The notes under the pieces were generated by a model. That model was not told the origin of the DNA. It did not search any database and saw only the letters and a list, made by a program, of their open reading frames with translations. A DNA stretch of 51,647 nt from Candidatus Aristotella avistercoris (GTDB lineage: Bacteria > Bacillota > Clostridia > Oscillospirales > Ruminococcaceae), in assembly GCA_904397835.1 (NCBI GenBank), contig CAJFOV010000033.1:1-51647 (forward strand). The letters run 5' to 3'. Shown here in pieces: positions 40,497-49,191 of this stretch; position 1 is the first letter of the stretch; every line of letters starts with the position of its first letter. The position numbers and the translations under genes were made by a program.

Positions 40497-41810
40497 TTAA
40501 AAGCTCTTCATAGTCATGTGGGACCAGCCGGACGCGCCATCGTGGCCCACAATGCTGTGGGCATCCATGATGATAGAGCCGTCTGGCCGCAGGGAGGGGC
40601 CGTAGACCTCATCCTCCTGCCAACAGCCGGGGTATTTGTCCCGCATGACACTGTCCAAATCTCCAATGATCCGCTCCATGGGCGGCAGCTCGATCACCTG
40701 ATTGCCATTGCCGGCGGCCACCATGGCATCCGCCACCGGATCCAGCATAGACTTGATGGGGGAGGTTCCATCCCGACCGGGAGCTTCGTTGCCCATGCCG
40801 ACGGTCTTGATCCCCACCTTCTCCAGCTCGCCGATGGTTTTGAAGAAGTCCACATCCAGGTTCCCATCCCCGTGGGAGGCATAGATGGCCCCATCGCACC
40901 CGATGGTCTGGGCAATCTTGGCCACCCGGATGGCGGAGCGGATCTTGCGTGGGGTGGTCTGGCCGATGTCGCTGATAATGACCCCAGCAAAGTCGATGGT
41001 CTTGCCGTGCTCCTGATACAACTTCTTGAGAATAGGGAAGTTCTGGTAGTCATAGGTGTAAAACCGCTGGCCCGCCGTAATCAGGGCGCTGCCGCACACC
41101 GCCCCATCCAGCACCTCGTTGGGGTGCAGCAGGCTGGGAATCATCAGGCGCACATCGATGCCGTACAGTAGGTCGTCAAAGCCGTCCATCTTGTCGTAGA
41201 AGGAGGAGAGTTGGATCACCAGCGCCACCCGGGGCAGATGCAGCTGGTGGACGTCTGTCAGCTCATACTGCTCCCACACCCGGGGCTTCTGATCCCTCAC
41301 CGCCTGGGCCAGGTATTCTGCCAGCCGGTGAGCCGCCAGGCGGAAGTTCAGGTTCTTGTGCTGCACCTGGCCGGAGTTCTCCTCCGGGTCCACATTCTCC
41401 GCCACAAAACACAGGTTGATCAGGTCCGCATAGTGGGTGCGCTCCGCCATGGGTCCGCTCATATCCAGGATGCCCTCCATCCAGCCGCCGTACTTTCCCA
41501 CGGCCATCACCGACATGCCCTTTAGGGCGTGGAGGGTTCCCTCTCCCGCCGGACAGAGGGGGCCGGTGTAGCCCGGGAAGGTGGGCCGGCCTCCCAAGGC
41601 AGCCCGGGGTTCCACAATCTCGTGCACCGGGAGGATCCGTACGCTCTCCCCTGGATAGGCCACCTGCAGGTCCACATTCTTCAGCTTGCCATCTGCGTTC
41701 AGGGCAGCAATAGCCTCCTGCCGGTTCACCGTCAAGACTCCATCCTCCCACTTGGTCTCCTGGCCGAAAAGAATTTTGTGTACCGGAAAATTGCCAATAT
41801 TCAGTCTCAT
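40497..41810 (-). CDS. GrdE-family protein (component B proprotein-like)
   Basis: The 437-aa product resembles the GrdE proprotein: MRLNIGNFPVHKILFG at the start, GESVRILPVHEIVEPR, LHPNEVLDGAV in the middle and AGNGNQVIELPPM in the C-terminal part. Known GrdE is cleaved before a Cys in GNCVSAC to give a pyruvoyl group that binds the amine substrate. Here the aligned stretch reads GSALITAG, so that Cys is absent. The protein may therefore be uncleaved or use another chemistry. It is the first gene of the operon, 21 bases upstream of the selenoprotein. AAAGGAG lies 13 bases before the ATG, a long spacing. Confidence 0.85.
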   Translation of the reverse strand: MRLNIGNFPVHKILFGQETKWEDGVLTVNRQEAIAALNADGKLKNVDLQVAYPGESVRILPVHEIVEPRAALGGRPTFPGYTGPLCPAGEGTLHALKGMSVMAVGKYGGWMEGILDMSGPMAERTHYADLINLCFVAENVDPEENSGQVQHKNLNFRLAAHRLAEYLAQAVRDQKPRVWEQYELTDVHQLHLPRVALVIQLSSFYDKMDGFDDLLYGIDVRLMIPSLLHPNEVLDGAVCGSALITAGQRFYTYDYQNFPILKKLYQEHGKTIDFAGVIISDIGQTTPRKIRSAIRVAKIAQTIGCDGAIYASHGDGNLDVDFFKTIGELEKVGIKTVGMGNEAPGRDGTSPIKSMLDPVADAMVAAGNGNQVIELPPMERIIGDLDSVMRDKYPGCWQEDEVYGPSLRPDGSIIMDAHSIVGHDGASGWSHMTMKSF

Positions 41811-41873
41811 CTGTTATGGTCAACTCCTTTTGATCGCACTGTCTATCATGGTACGCCGGCCCCCATCCATGGA

Positions 41874-41902
41874 TTGCGGGCAACGCCCTTTTGTGCTATG
41901 AT
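41874..41902 (+). promoter_or_regulatory. Sigma-A promoter of the PucR-type regulator
   Basis: TTGCGG (41874-41879) and TATGAT (41897-41902) are 17 bp apart with TGC before the -10 box. The leader to the start codon would be about 150 bases and would contain the palindrome and the bipartite element. Confidence 0.55.
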
Positions 41903-41935
41903 GATCCTAAATCCACAAAAAACTTTTGCGATTTG

Positions 41936-41959
41936 AGGATGATTTCATCATATCATCCT
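41936..41959. promoter_or_regulatory. 24-bp palindrome between the regulator and the grdE-like gene
   Basis: AGGATGAT and ATCATCCT are perfect inverted repeats with an 8-base centre. A related half-site, ATGATCCT, overlaps the -10 box of the regulator at about 41901-41908. It is a candidate operator for the adjacent PucR-type protein. Confidence 0.5.
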
Positions 41960-41976
41960 TTTTTCCAAGAATCTTC

Positions 41977-42023
41977 GTGTGCAGCACTTGAAATCTGATC
42001 CGCTGCTTCTGTGCATAGCGCAC
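41977..42023 (-). promoter_or_regulatory. Shared bipartite element, grdE-like operon copy
   Basis: GTGTGCAGCACTTGAA (41977-41992) and GTGCATAGCGCAC (42011-42023). The first part matches the copy upstream of the amidohydrolase at 15 of 16 positions and the second at 10 of 13, with gaps of 18 and 17 bases. Confidence 0.55.
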
Positions 42024-42061
42024 AAGACAAATAGAATTGATATAGGAAGGAGACGGTATGC

Positions 42062-43525
42062 ATGAAATTGACTGCGGCAACCCTGTTGGACTGTCTCTCC
42101 GTTCCCTATCAGGTGCTCTATGGTAACGGTCAGGTGCCGATCCATCGGGTGCAGTATCTTGCCGGCTCCCCCCATGATATGTCCCTTCCCGCAGGCACGC
42201 TGGCCCTCACGGCAGATCAGGGCATCCCGGATCATACGCCTGGTGACCACTGCTGTATCGTCTCCCTGCCAGAGGGCGACCTTCTCCCCAGCCTGCAGCG
42301 CATCCAGGATCTGCTGGCGGAGGACTACCGGCGCAGTGCCCATCTCAACGACCTGTACCGGGCGGTGGACGCCCGGAGAGGGCTGGAACGGATTCAAACC
42401 ATCTGCCAGGATATCATGGGCCATCCTGTCTCCTTTTTGGATCGGGCTGGAAAGCTGGTCTCCACCTCCCTTTCTAGCCACGGTCAAGCGCAGCAGCTAC
42501 TTCCACGGTTGGACGACTCCACAAGGGCCAGTGACGCCGTGGTGATCCACCAGGGCGCCTGCCCCAGCCTGGTGGAACAGATTCTCTATCACAGGAGCCA
42601 CATCGGATATGTGGTGGTCTCCTATCTGGATGGCAGAGCCAACAGCCACTTGGACCCGGCCTATCTCCAGCTCATTGGGGGGCTGGTCTCGGAGCCTCTG
42701 TGGCGTGCCCTCTATCACCGCCAGCCCCCGGGGAACTACCGCTTTTTTCTGGCATTGCTTCAGGGGCACATTACCGATGCCAACACCGTGCATCAGCACA
42801 TGGCGGAGCTCCACCTGCCCCAGCAGGATCTGTACTATGTCCTGGCGGTGGATCTGGGGAAGGCTGGCCCCTCCCCACAGCTGCGCCAGGAGCTCAAATC
42901 CATCCTGCGCAGTGAGATCTACCCCTGTGGCAACTACTACGCCGCCATCTTGGGCCGGGACAAGGAGGATGAGATCGGCATCAACGGCTTCCCCGCGCTC
43001 AACCAATTCCTCAGCCAATACAATCTGTATGCCGGCCTGAGCAATGGTTTTTTGGACTTAACCTGGACCAGCTACATGCTCCAGCAGTGCCGGACCATCA
43101 TCCCTCTGCGCAAACGGATCTCCGGCGGCACGGTGCGCTTTGCCCGGTACGAGGACCTGATGATCGGCCACCTGATCCACCTGGCCTATGAGAGCGGGGT
43201 GCCCCTCTACTCCCTGGTGCACCCAAAGATTGCCCGCATCGCCCAGTACGATGAGGAGCATGGGAGCGATTTTCTCAAGACCATGACCGTCTATATGAGC
43301 AAGAACTACCAGCTGCAGGCCACGGCGGACGCCCTTTTCCTCCACCGCAACACCCTGTACTACCGGATCAATGTGCTCAAAAACAAGTTTGACATCGATT
43401 TTTCAGACCACCGCTTTGTCCAGAAGATCATTGTGGCCACCAGCGTCTACTGCTACTTTGGCAAGCTGGACACCTGGCTGGAGTGGGGGGATGTCCAACT
43501 TCCATCAGACCAAAACATTCCTTGA
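42062..43525 (+). CDS. PucR-family transcriptional regulator
   Basis: The 487-aa product has an N-terminal PucR/sensor-like region, a GGDEF-like middle domain of the CdaR/PucR class and the C-terminal PucR helix-turn-helix (LQATADALFLHRNTLYYRIN, about residues 419-438). These proteins usually activate catabolic genes for purines, sugar acids or amines when an inducer binds. It is divergent from the grdE-like operon, so local control is the simplest reading. AAGGAG lies about nine bases before the ATG. Confidence 0.88.
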   Translation: MKLTAATLLDCLSVPYQVLYGNGQVPIHRVQYLAGSPHDMSLPAGTLALTADQGIPDHTPGDHCCIVSLPEGDLLPSLQRIQDLLAEDYRRSAHLNDLYRAVDARRGLERIQTICQDIMGHPVSFLDRAGKLVSTSLSSHGQAQQLLPRLDDSTRASDAVVIHQGACPSLVEQILYHRSHIGYVVVSYLDGRANSHLDPAYLQLIGGLVSEPLWRALYHRQPPGNYRFFLALLQGHITDANTVHQHMAELHLPQQDLYYVLAVDLGKAGPSPQLRQELKSILRSEIYPCGNYYAAILGRDKEDEIGINGFPALNQFLSQYNLYAGLSNGFLDLTWTSYMLQQCRTIIPLRKRISGGTVRFARYEDLMIGHLIHLAYESGVPLYSLVHPKIARIAQYDEEHGSDFLKTMTVYMSKNYQLQATADALFLHRNTLYYRINVLKNKFDIDFSDHRFVQKIIVATSVYCYFGKLDTWLEWGDVQLPSDQNIP

Positions 43526-43529
43526 TACC

Positions 43530-43566
43530 AAAAGGGACGGCCCGCAATATGCGGGCCGTCCCTTTT
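43530..43566. terminator. Bidirectional terminator after the PucR-type gene
   Basis: AAAAGGGACGGCCCGCA (43530-43546) and TGCGGGCCGTCCCTTTT (43550-43566) form a perfect 17-bp stem with a 3-base loop between converging genes. Confidence 0.9.
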
Positions 43567-43597
43567 GTAGTTGTATTCTTTTGAGGCAACGCCCCCA

Positions 43598-44170
43598 TCA
43601 GGGGCGGATATTCCTGCTCCACAGGAGGAACAATAGACAGACCCCGGCCAGCAATCCCCCCAAGGAGCCGGAGACAATGTCTGTCATGGTGTCAAAGTTG
43701 CCCAGGATCTGCGCGTCATAGCCAAACAGGGTGTCAATGGTGAACTCATAGATCTCCCAGATGGCGGCGCAGGCCACGGAGAAGAAAGTGGCAAACAGGG
43801 TGGGCAGCAGCACTGGCAGGCCTCTGCGCCGTCCCGTCACCAACCGGTAGAGGAAGAAGCCCCACACGGTCAGCAGGATCCCGCTGCAGAAGTGCACCGC
43901 CACATCAAACCAGGAAAAACGGTTGTAACAATCCCACACCATGCCGCCATACTGGGCCACAAAAGCGAACAGCATACTAGCCGCATAGTAGGGGGTGGGC
44001 AGCCAAAGGCCTGCCACTGTCAACAGCAGCCAAACCCCATAGGTGGCCAAAAAGTCCAAAAAGACCACCGGGGTCCCCTGAAGCAGCCAGACCACCAGGG
44101 TGACCGTATATACCACAAAAAGGATCCCTGACAGGGCCAAGGGGACAAGGCGTTGTTTTCGATTGGACAT
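43598..44170 (-). CDS. Membrane protein, YjdF/DUF2238-like
   Basis: The 190-aa product has six hydrophobic segments. WDCYNRFSWFDVAVHFCSG and AAIWEIYEFTIDTLFG followed by DTMTDIVSGSLGG carry conserved-looking Asp, His and Glu residues inside or near the membrane, as in the DUF2238 family. The function is unknown. Start at 44170 follows GGGAGGA. It stands alone between two convergent or parallel units; 44171-44394 shows no further gene. Confidence 0.65.
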   Translation of the reverse strand: MSNRKQRLVPLALSGILFVVYTVTLVVWLLQGTPVVFLDFLATYGVWLLLTVAGLWLPTPYYAASMLFAFVAQYGGMVWDCYNRFSWFDVAVHFCSGILLTVWGFFLYRLVTGRRRGLPVLLPTLFATFFSVACAAIWEIYEFTIDTLFGYDAQILGNFDTMTDIVSGSLGGLLAGVCLLFLLWSRNIRP

Positions 44171-44394
44171 TGGGTTCCTCCCTCTCCTCAAAGGGGCATG
44201 GACGGGACCAGGCCCACCGCGGGACAAATATTTTCTGTTTCTCTATCCCATTGTACCGCTTTCTGGAAGTTGTTGCAAGATTCCGCCGCAACTTCTCTTT
44301 ATCCAGGCAGGGGGCCTTGATATCTCATTCCCATGGAGGGATTGCTCCAAAATGGGCTCCTTGGATCAAGGGGTCCCTTTCTATCTCGGCGGCA

Positions 44395-45945
44395 CTAGAC
44401 GCTGAAATAGCGGTAGAGAACCTTGATAAACTCCGGGATACTCTTTTGCACGCTGTCCATCTGGTTTTTGCGCTGGTACTCCAGCTCCTCCTGGATGCAA
44501 TGTCCCGCATATTGGAGCAAGTCCAGGGCTGTGACTGGCTCGCCAAATTTCTCGCTGGCCATCTGTGCCAGGAGCTCCAGGGACCTGCGGCTGTTGAGGG
44601 TTGCAAAGGAGGAAAACATACAGTAACCCAGGTTCTCCAGCACGAAGACCTCCCGGTACAGCAGGTCCATGTCGTCCAGCTGCTGGAGCTGGGGATAAAG
44701 TTTTTCCAGCTTCACTTGGAACTGTCCCTCCTGCGCAACAGATGGTTTTGTCACCAGCGCCTGCAGGTCCTGCCGGTCCCGGTAGAGGCGGGCCAGCTCC
44801 GCAGTGCCCCCACCGATGAGCCGCCCCAGTACGGTTCCCTGTTCCAGCTCCTCCAACAGGTGCTCAATCTCCAGTCTGCCTGCCTGCCGGCCCACAATCT
44901 CAAAGTACATGCGGGCGGTGTAAACAAACTCCGTGGTGTTGAGCCCCAGATCAAAGCCCTTGGCGTTGATCCGTTTGGCAAAGGCAAAGTCGCCGTCCCC
45001 AAAGCACTCGGTGAGGGCCGCCCGCACCTCCGACTCCTCCGGCGCGGCAAAAAACTCCCCGGTGCCTGAGCTGTGCCGGTTCAAACAGCCGATGACACAC
45101 ATGGGGGCGCAACAGTAGTTGACCCGGCCACCATGAGGGGCAACTGGACGGCTGCCTCTGGGGGCTGCCGGGGGAATCTCCTGACGGTTCTTCAGCAGGT
45201 GCAGCAACGTGATGGAACCAAGGCCCGGCAGTGCCCCGCCGCAGATGTCGTTGTCCAAAATAATCCGGGCCATCTCCTTACCCGACTGAGCAAAGGCCTC
45301 CCCCTGGGCACAGGGCGCGTCAAAGTAGCGGGCACATTTGACCACCACCGCCCGCAGCCCCTTGCTGCCGGGGATGTCACCCACGCCGCTGCGGGGGCAG
45401 TAAAAGCGGGGGGTTCCCTCCGGATAGGTGACAAAGATGCTGGCCAGAGGCAGCTGCATATCCCCGGCCCTACCTACACCGGTGATGGCGCAGTCGGCGC
45501 CAAAGCGCTTCCGCAGCTGATCCACCACCTGGGGGATGGGCAGACCCTCCAGCTCAGGGACGGCCATAAGCTCCACCTGATCCTTCTCCACATAGACCAC
45601 GGCATTGCCCAGGGCAAATTTCCCTTTGATCACCAGGGCCGCCAGATCCAGGGAGCCCATCTTCTGCGGCATATCTCCTGTGATGCTGGTGACGGCCAGG
45701 CCTTTGGGCCCCTCCCCCTTGGAGAGGATGATGCCCCGGGTGGCGCTGGGGGCCCGGTTGCCTGCAAAGAGCCCGGGGGTATAGATCAGCACGTTCGCAG
45801 GGTCCAGGCGGCCACAACCATCGGGTACATGCTTTTTAAGCAGCTGCAGGGCCAGACCCCGGCCATAGTCCCCCCTGGCATGGAGGCGGTACTCCTCCTG
45901 GGTGATACTTTCGTTGGTCAGATCCACTGTAATGATTTTAGACAT
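44395..45945 (-). CDS. Aldehyde ferredoxin oxidoreductase-family protein
   Basis: The 516-aa product is an AOR-family homologue. AOR enzymes use a tungsten-bis-pterin cofactor and a 4Fe-4S cluster. The cluster ligands appear as YCCAPMCVIGC, spaced C-x3-C-x3-C rather than the usual C-x2-C-x3-C, plus a late Cys in NLGYCMFSS. The N-terminal domain (YGRGLALQLLKKHVP, GLFAGNRAPSATRG) matches. It is about 90-100 residues shorter than typical AORs. The start at 45945 overlaps the preceding ATPase gene by eight bases, so it is the last gene of the ABC transporter operon. The substrate is unknown. Confidence 0.8.
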   Translation of the reverse strand: MSKIITVDLTNESITQEEYRLHARGDYGRGLALQLLKKHVPDGCGRLDPANVLIYTPGLFAGNRAPSATRGIILSKGEGPKGLAVTSITGDMPQKMGSLDLAALVIKGKFALGNAVVYVEKDQVELMAVPELEGLPIPQVVDQLRKRFGADCAITGVGRAGDMQLPLASIFVTYPEGTPRFYCPRSGVGDIPGSKGLRAVVVKCARYFDAPCAQGEAFAQSGKEMARIILDNDICGGALPGLGSITLLHLLKNRQEIPPAAPRGSRPVAPHGGRVNYCCAPMCVIGCLNRHSSGTGEFFAAPEESEVRAALTECFGDGDFAFAKRINAKGFDLGLNTTEFVYTARMYFEIVGRQAGRLEIEHLLEELEQGTVLGRLIGGGTAELARLYRDRQDLQALVTKPSVAQEGQFQVKLEKLYPQLQQLDDMDLLYREVFVLENLGYCMFSSFATLNSRRSLELLAQMASEKFGEPVTALDLLQYAGHCIQEELEYQRKNQMDSVQKSIPEFIKVLYRYFSV

Positions 45946-46720
45946 GGGTTTCTCCTTCCTGGGGATAAAAATAGCGGTAGCTCTCCAAAAGTTTACGGCT
46001 GTAGGGGTGTTTTGCCTGGGCGGAAAACTGCGCAAAAGGCAACTCCTCCACCAGATGCCCCCCTTGGAACACCGCAATGCGGTCCCAAAAGGTCTGGGAA
46101 AAATCGATGTCGTGGACAATGGCCAGCAGGGCCACTCCCCGCTCTTGGCGAATACGGCCCAGCAGGCGGAACAGCTCCTCTGCCCCAGCTTGGTCCAGCA
46201 TCGAGGTGGCCTCGTCGGCAATGAGCACCTTGGGATTGGGGATCAGAGCCCGGGCCACACAGACCTTCTGCAATTGCCCCCCAGATAAGGTGCCGGCCGG
46301 CCTGTCCCAGGCCTGGAGCAGGGCCGGGTCCACATCCTCCAGCGCCCTTTGGGCCGGTGTCGCCGGATGGCGGTGGCGGCGACAGATGCGCACAGCCTCC
46401 TCCAGCACCTGGGCCACCGTCTGGCGCAGATCCACAGCGCTGTATGGGTCTTGAAAAATATATTGGATGGCCGCCAGCTCCCCAAAGGCCCGCCTGCGGC
46501 AGCTGGGCGCCAATGGCCGGCCTTGGAGCAGCACCTGCCCCTCATCCGGCGTTACCCCGCCGCAGATGACTTTGGCCAGGGTGGTCTTGCCGCTGCCGGT
46601 CTCCCCCACCACCAGCAGGCCCTCTCCTGGGGAGAGGGCGAGGCTCACCGCCTCCAGAGCCGCCACTTTGCCATACTGTTTGGTCAGATGGCTGCACTGG
46701 AGCAGCATCTCCCGGCTCAT
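45938..46720 (-). CDS. ABC transporter ATPase, OppF/NikE-like
   Basis: The 260-aa product has Walker A GETGSGKTT, Q-loop YIFQDPYSAVD, signature LSGGQLQKV, Walker B VLIADEA and switch His IVHDIDF. FAQFSAQAKHPYSRKLLES near the C-terminus is the piece typical of peptide/nickel importers. The start at 46720 overlaps the upstream ATPase stop codon (ATGA). With its partner it powers the importer encoded by the three upstream genes. Confidence 0.88.
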   Translation of the reverse strand: MSREMLLQCSHLTKQYGKVAALEAVSLALSPGEGLLVVGETGSGKTTLAKVICGGVTPDEGQVLLQGRPLAPSCRRRAFGELAAIQYIFQDPYSAVDLRQTVAQVLEEAVRICRRHRHPATPAQRALEDVDPALLQAWDRPAGTLSGGQLQKVCVARALIPNPKVLIADEATSMLDQAGAEELFRLLGRIRQERGVALLAIVHDIDFSQTFWDRIAVFQGGHLVEELPFAQFSAQAKHPYSRKLLESYRYFYPQEGETHV

Positions 46721-47340
46721 AGTTGGATCACCCGATCCACAACCTTCTCCAAAAAGGCCCGCTGGTGGGCCACCAGAAGGAGGGTGGTGTGTCCCTTGAT
46801 CTGCAGCAGGCACTCCACCATCTCCTGCAGGGTCATCAGATCCAGGGCGGAGGAGGGCTCGTCCAAAATCAGCAGCTTTGGCCCCTTGATGAGGTTGAGC
46901 ACCAGCACCATCCGCTGGCGCTGCCCCCCGGAGAGGGTGCCGGGGTATCGGTCCAGCAGGGTCCAGTCCAGCTTGAGCTGCTCCAGCAGCCGGCGGAGCC
47001 TGTCCTCCTCCCATGGCCGTTGGTTGCTGGACAGAACCAGCCTCATCTGGGCCCGCAGGGGCATCTTGGGGTTCAGGGAGCTCTGAGCGAACTGGGGCAG
47101 ATAGCTCATGTGGGCAAACCGCTCCCACCCCCAGTCCTGTAGGTCCCTGCCCATGAGGCGGGCCTGCCGGTAGTGGAGTTTTCCGGAGAAATCCGGCTCA
47201 CACAGGGCGTTGAGGAGGGAGGTCTTGCCGCAGCCGCTCTGGCCAAAGAGGCCCACCGCCTCCCCCGGGGATACCTGGATCTCCGGGTAGGCGATGGTCT
47301 TTTGTCCATAGGAGATGGTCAGTTCCTTGAGATCAATCAT
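46717..47340 (-). CDS. ABC transporter ATPase, OppD/NikD-like, short
   Basis: The 207-aa product has all ATPase motifs (Walker A GQSGCGKTS, Q-loop YLPQFAQSSLNP, signature LSGGQRQRM, Walker B LLILDEPSSALD, His in LVAHQRA). It ends soon after the switch His and lacks the C-terminal domain of typical OppD/NikD proteins (250-330 aa). Overlaps with both neighbours indicate an intact operon, so the short form seems natural. Confidence 0.85.
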   Translation of the reverse strand: MIDLKELTISYGQKTIAYPEIQVSPGEAVGLFGQSGCGKTSLLNALCEPDFSGKLHYRQARLMGRDLQDWGWERFAHMSYLPQFAQSSLNPKMPLRAQMRLVLSSNQRPWEEDRLRRLLEQLKLDWTLLDRYPGTLSGGQRQRMVLVLNLIKGPKLLILDEPSSALDLMTLQEMVECLLQIKGHTTLLLVAHQRAFLEKVVDRVIQL

Positions 47341-48196
47341 CTTTTATCCGGTCCTCGTCAAAAATCAAGATGGATAGGCTCGCCACAAACCCCACCACAC
47401 AGAGCAGGGCCGGCAGAAGATACCAGAGAAAGGTGGTATCATAAAAGAAATTTTCATAGTTCAGGGCGCTGCGGATCAGCCGCCCCCAGGTCTTGAGCAG
47501 GGGGTCCCCGATGCCAAAAAAGGCCAGGGTGGTCTCATAGGTCACGGCCCGGTTGCACTGGAGCACCAGCAGGGTGCCAAAGACCGGGTACAGATCCCGC
47601 CCCACCTTGCGGGCAACATCCAGCACGTTGCCTCCCAGCAGAAGGGTGTACTGGACCTTGTTCTTGCCCATACAGGCCAAAATCTTTGCATGGGCGATGC
47701 GAAAGACCCGGGGCCAGGAGAAGAAGACAATGGCCAGCACAGTATTGGCCATGGTGGGGGCGGCAAAGATCGCCACAAAGAGGATCACCACCATCTCTGG
47801 CAGAATGAGCATCAGGTTTGCCAGATGGCGGATGAGCCCGCCCACCCTGGGGAAATAGCAGCTGGCAAAGGCCAGGAGTGTCCCCACCAGGGTGCTGCCC
47901 CCTCCCGCCAGAAGGGAGACGCCGATGCTCAACCGGAACCCCTGCAGCAGCATGGAGAAGATGTCGTGCCCCATCTCATCGGTGCCCAACAGGTGTTCCC
48001 AGGAGGGGGGCAACAGGGACGAAGAGGAAAAATCATCCGCCCCATAGGGAGCAAACACTGGCCCAAAGAGAGCCATCAGCAGATAGAGCAGGCAGATGAC
48101 GCTGCACACCCGCTTGCTTATGGATAGGGCGCTCCACCACCGCAGGAGGGACGCACCCAGAGATAAACGGTCAGAATGGATCACATTCATCAGCAC
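47333..48196 (-). CDS. ABC transporter permease, DppC/NikC-like
   Basis: The 287-aa product has the DppC layout: one N-terminal helix (about residues 28-50), a periplasmic loop with HLLGTDEMGHDIFS (the family GTDxxGRD-type motif), and five more helices. The coupling segment is around RKVGRDLYPVFGTLLVL. FFGIGDPLLKTWGRLIRSAL is the usual C-terminal signature. It overlaps the ATPase and the DppB-like gene by a few bases. Confidence 0.88.
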   Translation of the reverse strand: MLMNVIHSDRLSLGASLLRWWSALSISKRVCSVICLLYLLMALFGPVFAPYGADDFSSSSLLPPSWEHLLGTDEMGHDIFSMLLQGFRLSIGVSLLAGGGSTLVGTLLAFASCYFPRVGGLIRHLANLMLILPEMVVILFVAIFAAPTMANTVLAIVFFSWPRVFRIAHAKILACMGKNKVQYTLLLGGNVLDVARKVGRDLYPVFGTLLVLQCNRAVTYETTLAFFGIGDPLLKTWGRLIRSALNYENFFYDTTFLWYLLPALLCVVGFVASLSILIFDEDRIKDD

Positions 48197-49143
48197 TTCT
48201 CCGCATTTCGATGGATAAGCAGGTCAAAAATCCCGCTGATCACCAGGCCCAACACACACACCACCAATAGAATCCCCTGCATAAGGGTGTAATCCCGGTT
48301 GGCTGTGGCAGTGCGCAGCAGCAGCCCAATGCCGGGATAGGAGAACACCGACTCCACAAACAGGGTCCCCGCCAGGCAGGTGATACACTGAATGCTCAGC
48401 TTGCCCAACAGCTCCGGCAGGATGTTTGGCAGGATGTAGCGCCTGCGGATCACCTTCTGGGGGATCTGCAGATAGTTGGCCATGCGCACAAACTGCTCCC
48501 CCTTCATGCGCATGGTGCTGTTGTAGGCAAAGATGGCAATGCTGGGGATCTCGGTCAGGGTCATGATGAGAAGGGGCAGGGCCATGTGGGCCAACACATC
48601 CAGCCAATACCCCGGCTCGCCGGGGGTCATACCCACACAGTAGGCCCCCCGCTTGGGGAAGATCTGCAGCTGATAGCAGAGCACCAGCTGGGCCACCGTG
48701 GCCAATAGCACCACGGGAATCCCCTGGAGCACCACCAGCGCCACACCCCGAAAGGAGCGCCGGTTCTCCCGCATCCCTGCCCGTATCCCGTACCAGATGC
48801 CCAATGGGATGCCAACCGCCAGGGAAAGGCCCGCCAGCAGCAGACTCCAACCGATGCTCTGGCCGATCATCTCCAAAACCGGCCGCTTCGCCGTCAGGGA
48901 GTACCCCAGATCCCCCTGGAACAGGTGCCCCAGATACCGCACAAATTGTTCCGGCAGAGGCCGGTCCGGGGCGTAGTACGCCTGAAACGCCTGGGAGGAT
49001 GCCCCCATGTTTTGGGAGACGGTGGATTCATCCAGCACCGACAGGGGGCTCCCCGGCAGCAGACGGGGCAGGAAGAAGCTGATGCAGACAATCAGCGCCA
49101 AATAGATGAGATATTTTGCCACAAAGGCGGCGCCCCGCTTCAC
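48190..49143 (-). CDS. ABC transporter permease, DppB/NikB-like
   Basis: The 317-aa product has six helices. FFLPRLLPGSPL is the family opening, FQGDLGYSL the conserved loop, RANYLQIPQKVIRRRYILPN (given in part: MANYLQIP) the coupling region, and ESVFSYPGIGLLL the C-terminal signature. I take the GTG at 49143, seven bases after GGAGG, as start; an ATG 37 codons upstream lies inside the terminator region. Confidence 0.86.
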   Translation of the reverse strand: MKRGAAFVAKYLIYLALIVCISFFLPRLLPGSPLSVLDESTVSQNMGASSQAFQAYYAPDRPLPEQFVRYLGHLFQGDLGYSLTAKRPVLEMIGQSIGWSLLLAGLSLAVGIPLGIWYGIRAGMRENRRSFRGVALVVLQGIPVVLLATVAQLVLCYQLQIFPKRGAYCVGMTPGEPGYWLDVLAHMALPLLIMTLTEIPSIAIFAYNSTMRMKGEQFVRMANYLQIPQKVIRRRYILPNILPELLGKLSIQCITCLAGTLFVESVFSYPGIGLLLRTATANRDYTLMQGILLVVCVLGLVISGIFDLLIHRNAEKC

Positions 49144-49191
49144 ACTTTTTCCTCCTTCCGCCCCGGTTGGGATCAGTCCGCTTTTTGAAGC

